This document shows positions 55,000-64,000 of a stretch of 64,000 nucleotides of DNA, piece by piece. Positions within the stretch are counted from its first letter, which is position 1, and each line of letters starts with the position of its first letter. This DNA comes from Utricularia gibba (taxonomy: Eukaryota; Streptophyta; Magnoliopsida; Lamiales; Lentibulariaceae): assembly GCA_002189035.1 (NCBI GenBank), contig NEEC01000002.1, positions 6,223,001-6,287,000 of the forward strand, written 5' to 3'. A program made the translations under genes and the position numbers. The notes beneath the pieces were generated by a model. That model was not told the origin of the DNA and ran no database searches. It was given only the letters and a program-made list of their open reading frames with translations.

Positions 55000-56040
55000 T
55001 TTTAATTTCCCCATTATTTATTTTATCTTATAAAATCCCAAATATAATAAATAAAATATCTTTAATAAACACCTTCGATTCGTTGTATTTATTTATTTTA
55101 TTATAAAATCAATTTCCATTTTTTAGGGGAAAATGGGGGGGAGTTGGCGAATTAGGCACAGGCACAGCTGTTTACAGCCTGTCATGTATGTTCTGATAGG
55201 GTGGACGTTGACGCCAATTCCTACCTTGGAAAAGGACTAATCTGCCCTTCCGTTGACGATAATCACTTTTGCTTTAATGACGCTATAAAGCGCTTCTTGA
55301 TTCGGTTGCATTGCCCTTTCCTTGTGTGCTATAAATTCAATAATAGCGCACTTAAATTTTATTAATTAAAAACACTGCAAAATTGTTATTAAAAAGATAA
55401 ATCATTGTTTTGATAATTAAATAAAGATTAATTCCAAAAATAGATTTATATTCTATAATAATAATTTAATCTACCAAACTCTACAATATATAATTTAATG
55501 TATAAAACACTACAATATAATTATCATATACTACAAAGCATATAATAAAAAACACATTAGGTGGTAGTGTCATCTAGCACCAAGTGACACGTGGCAGTCA
55601 AATTATTATGATCTATTTATTTCATTTAAAAAAACAGTAAGCTTTTTTACTCATATTTTTAGTTTATTTAAAATAATATTTGATTTTAAATAAATCTTTA
55701 TTTTAATGTTTTTTCCTCCAAATGGGTCGTAGGACGGTTTAGGAGGACAAATACGGCCCAGGTCCATTGAATAAATTCCAGGCCCATACTTCTCAGCCCA
55801 CTACATATCCACCTCCTTTATCCCTAATTTCCAATTTAGGAAATAATTCCAGGCTAAAAGTTTATTATTTTTTTAATTTAAAGAATTTGTGTTTTTTTAA
55901 AAGCATTTTTTGAAAACTAATTCTAATAAATTTTAATTTTAATTTCTTTACACCTTATTAAAAATAAGTATTTTGAAATTTATGTTATAAAATATGATAA
56001 TTAAAATTAACTCTAAATATTTTTTAAAAAATAAAAACTT
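55000..56040. other. AT-rich intergenic DNA
   Basis: Spacer upstream of the DUF1005 gene. Apart from short GGCCCA-like motifs near 55754-55790 I see nothing of note. Confidence 0.4.
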
Positions 56041-56130
56041 CTGTAGCTATAAACCATATGCTAGTGGCTAATGACACCATTGTTAGAAAGGTATATTTGA
56101 TGTCCTAATCAACTCCCACATTAGGAAACT

Positions 56131-56145
56131 CGGGTCGGGTCGGGT
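56131..56145 (+). repeat. (CGGGT)3 short tandem repeat
   Basis: Three copies of CGGGT, followed at 56151-56159 by CCACCCGAG, which could pair with the first copy and its flank. Confidence 0.7.
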
Positions 56146-56199
56146 CAAGCCCACCCGAGTTTTATGGTGCGTGGGAGATGTTTGAAAGCGAGAAGAAGG

Positions 56200-59100
56200 C
56201 AAGTCATGGGAATAGGCAAACATCCTCTCAGGGAATATATGTGTGTGCTCTTCATTTGAGTACAAGTAATGGACGCATTCATTCAAGTTTGATGGTGAAG
56301 TGAGTGAACTTGGTGTATGAAGTGGACCTGGCACTGGTAATATGCAATCAGCTTGGCAATCACATTCACAGAGGAGTGTGCTAATCAGGAAGGAAGCCTT
56401 GATGGCAGAATGGTCCAGATGCTCACAGGAGGAGGAGGAGGACCACTCGCAAAGAGGGCCTTCCTTTTTTCTCATACTTTGCAAACACAGACCAGAGTAC
56501 AGGGATGGGCATTAAAGTTGTCTCTCCATTGTTGGGGAGAGAGGTCAGAGAGGACCACACTCTCCCTTGCTCTTGAGTCTGGGGGATGGTTTTCTTCCTG
56601 TGGATTCTGAAGGGTGTGGTGCAAAGTGTGGAGGAAGAAAGCTGCTATTGCTGGTAAAGAATGGGAAAATGAGGGGAGAAAGATGGATGGATCAAGTGTG
56701 TGGAAAAATGGAACTGAGTTAAGGAAAAACTAGCAGGCACCATCCATCATCATCTCCAAGAACTGGTAAAAGCTGTTTGTAGACCAGCTTTTGCTGCATT
56801 CAAGTGTCGAGCATTCAGATGGTAGTTTGGAAAATAGAGCAGAAGAGATTAGGCTTGATCTGGTTTGGATCCAAGCAGGGGATTTATGTTGTACAGGATG
56901 GTTTTGTACAAGCAAAAGGATCCATGGAGTTGCAGGGGAATTGACTAACTGGTCCTTGAAGTGAAGAAGAGCAGCGCAGAGGAAACATCATGGGAGGGGG
57001 GAAAAGCATGAGAAAATGACTGCACATGAACGTATGAGAACCATGAACTGAAGAAAAATGGAAATGAACTTCATCATTGCATACTGGAGTTGCTTTTCTT
57101 CTTGACTAAACTGTCATGTTTCAAACAAAAAAAATGTCTCTCTTAGGACATTTCAGAACGAGCCTCTTATTGAGTTCTAACAGATTCCTTTCAGGATAAA
57201 GGATCAAAAGCTATATGAAGAATCATCGCAATGTGGAAATGAAAGAGAAACAGATGCATCAGTAACAGCATGAGCAGTAAAATGGAGTGAGAGATTTAAA
57301 CTAAGAGAACATTCATGGCAAAAGATGTCAAGAGAGATGAGGAAAAGAGCATTAAGCCATTATCATTAACATAAAGAAGTCACGGTTTAGGTACAAGACC
57401 TGTTTCTTTTCTTCCAGCAAAAGATAAAGCCATGGCAAGTTGAGTTCCCCCGCACAGCATTCAAAAGCAAGGAAAAGAGGGAATCATGACACAACATGCT
57501 TTCTCTATTTGCCACGAACCAGTAGAAAATCATCAAACTACTGATCAAAACGTGAGAAAACAGCCAGTTCCATAAATCCAAGAATTCCCTGTCTTTCTCC
57601 CTTGTATTTCCTTTCTTTTTTTTTTTTTTGTTTTGGTGTTTTCCTGCATATAACAGTTAGTAGAAACGAAGATAAAAAAAAAATGCCTGGCTCCATTCTG
57701 TGTGCCTCCAACAACCAGAAGACGAAAAGGTCCCCATCTCCCCCTTTTTTTTGTTATTCTGGTTCTCCACCGATTTCTAACAGCAACTAATGCATTGTCC
57801 TGAAAGCCCGGAAGAACCTGCAATTCCCAGAAGGAGAAGGAAGCAAAAATGCATCTTTCTTCGAGGAGAAAACTTGTAAATCGGTGAATGCAGCGACACA
57901 AGCCATCCCAAATGACCCGAGTTTCAGTTTCCTATTTTCTTCAGCGGCGCACATAAAAGCTCGGCACTTTCCCATTGAAAGAAGAAGAAAAACACAAAGC
58001 GGGGACTTGGGGTTTGCGAGAAGGGAATGGGTGTTTGTTAAAGAGGTAGAATATGTCAAGCTTGTATTGTGAGTGTGTCGGGATCTCTTGCAGAACCGGC
58101 AGCAGGAGCAGCAGACCGCAGGCAAACTAAAATATCGATTTTTATTGGGATTGCGAGGCGGAGAAGGCAGTAGGCCACTCAGCCTATCCCCCAACCCGCT
58201 TTTTGTTCCCTTCCCACACACACGCTGCTGAAAAGTCTCAAATAAAAAAAACACTCAAAATCTTCAAGTTCATGAAACACTCAACGCTCAAGCAACCTTA
58301 AAGCCATTCACTCTTCATTCTACGGCAGCCATGAAGCAGGTTCATTGTATTGGCTCAGCCCACACGAACGGAGCCATTTTATTCTTAAAAAACCTTTGCA
58401 TCTTCTCAGAGTAATAAAGGAAAAAGCCTATGCAGTTTCCTGCTTACCTCATTTACGACGAATTAGGACATGGGGTGGATCAACACACGCAACAAAAGTC
58501 CTATGCTGCTTCTGCATGTAATAAATGCGGGTGTAATAGCCAAGTATCAGGATGCACAGCCACGAAAAATACCATGATCCATTTACCCAATGGGCAGGGA
58601 GTAAAATGGCCAGGTCACAAGCAAAAAAAGAAAAAAAAAACCTTTCGTTGCATTCATTGGAAGCACCAGCCAATCAAAAACTATCCAGATTTCAGGAATG
58701 AACATTACCCGTGTGTTTATGTTAGGACCATATGGTCGTCGTCTCATGTAAAATAATTTCAGAAAGCAGTATAGAAGAAGGGTGCAAGTTATCTGGACAG
58801 GAATGTTGGATATGGGTGCTCACATTACATCAGACTCTGGAGTGGTGTCTCTCAGAACTCAGAAGCACCATTAAATGCTGATCAATCAAGGGAAGAGAAG
58901 CCCTGCAGCTCTGACATCTACTTACCCTCCTGCAACTGTTGTTTGTTCTTAAAAATCTTGGGTTCCTCCCTCACCGCAGCGACATGTAGGGCCGCACCTT
59001 GATTGTCTTCCCAGCTCATGGTTTCAAAACATGGAATCCCTACTCAAACTAAAAACTAGAACCATCTCGGTTCAGTAACCTCGCGACTGTTCCGTTTCTC

Positions 59101-59760
59101 GAAATACTTCACCTCCATGAAATTTCATGAGCTGAACGTGTGACTAATGGGGTGCATTGAATAGCTAAATGCATACGCAGGCACGAGAGGTGATCGGCCG
59201 CGTCTGGTGTGTGGCACCGAGTTCCACTGCAAGCATTTCGGAAAGTAAACCAGCTCCAATGGAGCTGCTTCCATGGCGGCTGCCGACTCAACTCCTCTCA
59301 AACTACCATTTCTTTCCATTCCCTCAAACATGCCCCACCTCCATCATTTGCTTTCCTTCTTTATCAAGGGCTGATCTGAATAAAAAATAAAATTATATAT
59401 AATAAAATATAAAAATATATATTAAAAATACATACATTTAATAGATTTGCTCTAAGTTTATTTGTATTTTTGAAGTATTCAATAATATTATTATAACTAT
59501 AGCGTAAATTAATAAACTATCTACTGTAAAATTATCTTTTTTGACAAAAAGGTACTATAGGATTCGGTGATGATGGAGTTTGTATGAGTTTGGAGTAAAA
59601 GAAATTAATGCTTATATATATTATTTAAAATTATAAATATTAATTAATAATTTAAAAATATTTTATATTACCAAAAATATTCTATTCTATACTCGACTCT
59701 TTCATATTGTAAAATCATTGATTATTGTAATATATTATAATCTTTCGATTTTAAGTGGGT
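56200..59760. other. Gene-poor stretch without a recognised protein gene
   Basis: The base composition between 56200 and 58400 is closer to transcribed DNA than to the AT-rich spacers, and long T tracts occur at 57617-57628. I could not join any ORFs into a known family on either strand. One short ORF at 57787-57975 is listed separately. From 59390 on the DNA is again very AT-rich. Confidence 0.35.
57787..57975 (-). CDS. Possible small protein, 62 aa, unknown
   Basis: Open frame starting MGKCRAFMCAAEENRKLKLG and ending FRAFRTMH. It has four Cys-containing or hydrophobic stretches but no signal peptide and no motif I recognise. It may be an upstream ORF or a chance frame in a transcribed leader. 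I list it only because its surroundings look transcribed and it has an ordered basic N-terminus. Confidence 0.2.
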   Translation of the reverse strand: MGKCRAFMCAAEENRKLKLGSFGMACVAAFTDLQVFSSKKDAFLLPSPSGNCRFFRAFRTMH

Positions 59761-59804
59761 GGACGGCCCATAAGTTAGAAAGAAAAGCCCGTTAGGCCCA
59801 AAAG
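59761..59804 (+). promoter_or_regulatory. Cluster of site II (GGCCCA/TGGGCC) promoter elements
   Basis: GGCCCA occurs at 59765-59770 and 59795-59800, with AAAGCCC between. Such TCP-bound site II motifs are typical just upstream of transcription starts of growth-related plant genes. A GC-rich segment with a possible donor (CCG|GTAGGT) follows at about 59856. Confidence 0.4.
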
Positions 59805-62800
59805 ATGTGCCCAACCAGCTTCGGATACGCCGCGCCGCCGCAGTGCGCAGTCTCCGGTAGGTTTTCGAATTCAGTGGGATCGCGGCCTGCTCGTAGCCGC
59901 ATGATCAGATGTATTTTCTGCATTATATTTCATGTCTTCGTCGTTTTCTCGTTTTACATCAATTATTCGGATTTGGAATAGTGAAGTTTGGAGATTGGTC
60001 TTGTCCGGGGCTGCGTTATTGATGCGCATTCTTTTTCTCCGTTGATGGAGAGTTTGATTGCTCTGCAATTGAGCATTCACTAAGTGTCATGTACTGAAGG
60101 TGAGGTAAAACGTTAGCTGAAAAATGCAGCATTGCTGATGAAATGATTCTCCCTCGGGCCTGAATGCTGATATATATTTCATGAATGTAGGATATTGCGC
60201 ATGAGGACTGGGATTGATGAGGATGACTGTGCCCCAAATATTGAATTCAACATTTCCAGATTAATGCTCCGCTTGACTAGGAGTTTCGTTACTGCTAATG
60301 GAGATATGGTCGTTTTGTGTGTATTTTCATATTTCTGTGCTTATGATGCAGCAAGGAATCATGTTAGGTTTTTTCATAATGGATCTTTTATAAAACTGAC
60401 TCAGTTCGTGCAATTGGTCTTTTTTCAGACGGCAGTTGGCACCTGCTGCTTGCCTCTGCATCTTATGTCTGGATCATATTTTTGGGATTTTTTTTATTTG
60501 TAAGGAAATATGGTTGTTCTATATTTTCATTTTGAGTATTTCTCTGCTTAGGATAGGACAGGGAATCTTCGTAAGTTTATTCATAAATGATTTTATGAAA
60601 TCTGGCTCAGTTCGTGCAACTGGTGGTTCTCAGATGGCGGTCATGGCACCTGTTTCTGGTTTCAGTACTCATTTTTCTTTTGGGATGTGGGTCCTTTTGT
60701 TTAGGTTGTTTCGTGGGAAATTGATTGCGTGCGTACTAATTTCGTAAACGTCAATCTTTTTAGAACTCTGTAGGCAGTTATTCATATGCCTAAATCCAAG
60801 CACATCTTCCTTATGTAGTTATTATTAAGAATCTGGAAAACTTTCGTGTTGTTTAGATGTGTCGTTATTATCATTTTTGCCTTGGTGGCTTTTTATTTTA
60901 CTTGGAAATGTGTAGTACTTCGACTATAAAGTAACGAAATACATGAAGTAAATAGATTGAAACACAACGGAATAGAATGATGTATCAATATGTAGAGTTG
61001 CAATGATTTCGATAACTGCGTTAGCCTATTAATGTGGGCTTCAAGATGCCAGGATTTATGCCTAATGGAAAAGGGTGGTTGCCTTTGTTGATGCCGTGAA
61101 ATATAGCACATTTGACTCTGAATACGGGAATTAGTAGTTCCCTCTTCTAATACAATTTTTGCTTTGGTACGTGATGTATGAAATGTTAACGCACGTATAA
61201 ACAGAGAGTTACACGTATTGTTGTTTTCAGAAAGCATTAGTAGATTCTTATGCACAAAAGCTTAGCATCAATCTCACTTTCATGCATCTTATCTTGGAAT
61301 AAGTTCTCAGTGCTTAGAAAAATTGCATGCATTAATGAAAAGTTAGAATTCTCAGTTCCACCTTTACTATGCTATAGATGTAGTTTGTGCAAATGCTTCC
61401 TTAATGTTCCTAGAACACACAGTGATTTTTTGAAACGGGTTTTGTTCCTTTTTGCCATCTGCAACTCTGTAAAATTTGTGTATGGAGAAACAACTGGAGG
61501 AGCATGAATGCATTTTCAAAAGTTGCGCATCACCTGAGTGATTGCTACTGTTGAAGATTTTCTTCTGTCACTATATAAAACGGAAGCGTTTATTCATCTT
61601 GCGCATGGAATCGCATGTGCACCGAACCTGCTACGTGATTCTATTCCTAATGCCTATTGTCACCCCCGTATCTTACTATTAGGATATGTAGAAAGTGGAC
61701 TTAGTGACCTATGGGGGTTGTTAGCATTTAATTCCCCTTTAGATTCTCCATTTTCTCTGCAGGAAAAGGAAAAAATGTCTGGTTCCCTTCAGGGGCATCT
61801 TGTAGATTTCTGACAACAACATGTGATCTTTCATGGAGGTAAGTTAATTCTTATCTTCTTTTATGATATGTTTGAAGGAATCGGAATCAAATTGATTTTG
61901 TACTTTTGCCCTCTCAGATCAATGGCTCTTAGGAAAGAATAAAATAAATGAATGTGCAAAATCAGAGGTTGGTGTTGGGGGATGATTGTAAATTTGGACT
62001 GTTGCACTTACATGAAAATACGGATGCAGAGAGAGTGGCACAGGGTGTGGGATAAGGCCCCCACTTTTAAGAGACGCTACACTGCCGTGCCATGGTGTCT
62101 GAAAAAGGATGCGTATATAGTTTACCTTTTTTTTTGCTCATTGAGAGATCAACTGGTACGTATGGTGAGTTACTACACTTTCCAACTTGTTTCCTTTCTC
62201 CCAGTCTGCCGGCTCTTCGCACACCCATCCGTCTTATCTATCTTCTGTCGATCCCTCCATTAACCTCTGTGGTCCCTTAGTTTTCTTTTTCCTACATTGT
62301 GCATGCATGATTTCTTCTTCTTTTTACTAATTTGCTGTTCTTTGTTTTTCTTATCGTAGGCCGAGGCTCCCCATCACGTTGGTCTGTTCGTGTGGGGCGA
62401 ATTCAGGGGGGCCACCTTCTAATGGGATTCCCTGCCCATGGACCGATTCCAACCACTGCTCGTTGTGATGAAAGGGTTGGCAATGTGGGATGTTTGGTAT
62501 CTTGCAATTTAATCATTCACTCACAAACTTCCTTCATATCTCCCCTCCCATTCATCACTGCCAGTTTTACAGTAGCCTAATGTGGAACAGAGTGCTGGTG
62601 TTTTTTTCTTGCCATTGCAATGCAGTTTTGGTGGGAATTCATATTGGATTCAGACCTGCACACTGGTGTCTCGGAATGCAGGTGAGGTTGTCCAAATTCA
62701 CAGAGCCATGGCGTGGTCGGGTTCTTAAAATCTCTTCCAGAGAGCAGAATTCGCAGCACTGTGCATGTCATAGGGGGCCTCAAGAGAATTCATGAACAAC
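59805..62800 (+). ncRNA. Probable transcription unit, possibly non-coding
   Basis: Downstream of the site II cluster the plus strand shows several splice-like borders (for example GTAGGT near 59857, TGTAG near 60190, GGAG|GTAAGTT near 61838, TCGTAG near 62359) but no long frame and no family match. ORFs of up to about 100 codons do not join into a protein I recognise. A first-exon frame MCPTSFGYAAPPQCAVS (59805) is possible. It could be a long non-coding RNA or a gene whose coding exons I failed to find. Confidence 0.25.
60303..60710. repeat. Diverged tandem duplication, unit about 206 bp
   Basis: Two adjacent copies start near 60303 and 60508. Shared blocks in order are ATATGG.TGTT, GGAATC, TTCATAA, the exact CTCAGTTCGTGCAA (60400 and 60606), TCAGA.GGC and GGCACCTG. 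The offset is constant at about 206 bases. The copies differ at many sites, so the duplication is old. Confidence 0.7.
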
Positions 62801-63272
62801 CCAACATTTTTTTCCCTTACCCCATAACTTCCATTCTGCACATACATACACCGATGCAGACACCGTTGTTTGTTTTCATTGTTGAATTTGGTTTCAATTT
62901 TGAAATCTAGCATTGAATTTTAATTATAATGTTTTTAAGCCTCTGCGCTCTCTTGTTGGCTCTTTTGTTGACAGTGGATTCCCAATGGTATTTGTGTGCT
63001 GATTGAAGTATGTAACCCCACCAACCCACCAAAGGCCATACTCGTTTGACTTCAACTTTTTGCCCATGGCGGGTGAAAAAAACACATGCCAATTCCACTA
63101 ATTATCTCTGCACAAATCCAGGTACGTGATGATTAGCCACTAATCTCCTCTCTAATCATCTCCATTTCCTTTGTCTTGTCCTTTTAAAATAACTTTCAGA
63201 CAAGTAAACTCCGGTTGTACTTTACAATGCTACAAAAGTTGCCACGTATTGTCTTAGTACCGTATCCTCATT

Positions 63273-63281
63273 TGTATATAA
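63273..63281 (+). promoter_or_regulatory. TATA box of the MATE gene
   Basis: TGTATATAA at this point, 142 bases before the MATE start codon, fits a TATA box with a leader of about 110 bases. Confidence 0.55.
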
Positions 63282-63422
63282 GCCCCCCTTCGCCCCTCAC
63301 CGATATTTGCCTTTCCACCATTAGCTCTCATCTCCCAGAAGTTGATGTGTGTTTGTTTCTCAAGATTCTGCCTCTTCTTCTGAGAGTATATCGAAGTTGA
63401 GAAACAAGAAGCATTTGAAACC

Positions 63423-64000
63423 ATGTGTAACCAGAAGCCTGCTTCTCCATCCTCCTTTCTTCCCCGGATACCACTAAAAAAACCCTTCTCCCCGACTCTG
63501 ACAAGGCCATGGTTGTTCATGAAGATGATGATCTGCGTAGATGGCCAACTTTTGCAGAGGTTGCATACAAATCTAATCTTGGAAACACCCATAACTTGAA
63601 ACTCATGTTTGTCTAATCTCTCTGTTGTTGTTGCTGGTTCAGGCCATTGAAGAGAGTAAGGAGATCGGGAAAGTATCAGGGCCTACTGCAATCACAGGGC
63701 TGATACTGTATTCCAGAGCAATGATTTCTATGCTTTTTCTTGGTTATCTCGGCGAGCTTGAGCTCGCCGGCGGTTCCCTCGCCATCGGAGTTGCTAATAT
63801 CACCGGCTATTCGGTTATATCCGGCCTGGCCATGGGCATGGAACCCATCTGCGGCCAAGCTTATGGCGCCAAACAAATGAAGCTTCTTGGGCTTACTCTG
63901 CAACGAACCATTCTCCTCCTCCTCACGTCGTCGATTCCCATCTCCTTCATGTGGCTGAACATGAAAAGGATCCTGTTATGGGGTAAACAAGATGAAGAAA
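63423..64000 (+). CDS. DTX/MATE efflux transporter, DTX48-like, 5' part only
   Basis: Multidrug and toxic compound extrusion family transporter; the gene runs off the right edge. Exon 1 is 63423-63559 and exon 2 starts at 63643. Exon 2 reads EESKEIGKVSGPTAITGLIL, MISMLFLGYLGELELAGGSL, NITGYSVISGLAMGMEPICG and QAYGAKQMKLLGLTLQRTIL, matching the DTX48-50 group in the first membrane helices. The start MCNQKPASPSSFLP also fits that group. Exon 1 is one base short: the frame leading into exon 2 (HEDDDLRRWPTFAE) joins the start only if the run of four C at 63462-63465 has a fifth C, which gives 138 bases. Members of this group act at endomembranes in iron, hormone or organ-initiation control; which applies here is unknown. 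Confidence 0.9.

Noticed and set aside
57684..57706. Sequence starting TGCCTGGCTCC, like the start of miR160
   Set aside because: The second half differs, and no complementary arm that could form a precursor hairpin was seen nearby.
58430..58756. 108-codon plus-strand ORF with several Cys
   Set aside because: It includes a poly-Lys stretch from an A tract, and there is no signal peptide or known Cys spacing.

Overview
The window is nuclear DNA from a flowering plant, very probably a eudicot. The genes have many short introns with GT-AG borders and AT-rich introns, the intergenic DNA is very AT-rich, and every recognisable protein belongs to a plant-specific or plant-typical family (CTR1-type Raf kinase, CIPK, GRF, KNOX, CSLC, CGR, EPFL, DUF1005, DTX/MATE). 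No bacterial genes, viral genes, CRISPR arrays, rRNA or tRNA genes were seen. I cannot name the species.

Layout. 303-1889 (-) small coiled-coil protein; 2958-8491 (-) ULP2-type SUMO protease; 9864-13699 (+) CTR1-like Raf/MAPKKK; 14168-16731 (-) ERV46/ERGIC3-like ER-Golgi cargo receptor; 18288-21128 (+) CIPK8-like kinase; 21503-29515 (-) PRP40 splicing factor; 31241-33249 (-) GRF transcription factor with an intact miR396 site; 36975-38566 (+) bHLH74/CIB-like factor; 39266-41738 (-) CSLC xyloglucan glucan synthase; 45463-47002 (+) CGR2/CGR3 pectin methyltransferase; 47371-49582 (-) class I KNOX homeobox; 51326-51807 (+) EPFL secreted peptide; 53112-54765 (-) DUF1005 protein; 63423-64000 (+) 5' end of a DTX/MATE transporter, cut by the window edge. 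The stretch 54.8-63.4 kb has no recognised protein gene; it includes a probable non-coding transcription unit near 59.8-62.8 kb carrying a diverged tandem duplication of about 200 bp.

The genes are not an operon or a pathway. By chance or synteny the window groups several growth regulators (GRF, KNOX, EPFL, bHLH, CTR1-like), two Golgi cell-wall enzymes (CSLC, CGR) and two stress or ion-signalling functions (CIPK8, MATE).

I rebuilt the exon chains base by base for seven genes (CTR1-like, ERV46-like, CIPK8-like, GRF, bHLH, CGR, EPFL) and all are divisible by three. Five other genes (ULP2, CSLC, KNOX, DUF1005, MATE) each read out of frame by exactly one base, at or next to a run of four to six G/C. 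Adding one G/C at that run restores the family sequence in each. The coiled-coil gene may be a sixth case. The simplest reading is homopolymer contraction in the assembly, not five pseudogenes. Other points worth a look are two GC-AG introns, upstream ORFs before PRP40 and the bHLH gene, and a candidate MITE. I did not find convincing evidence of a wholly new system.
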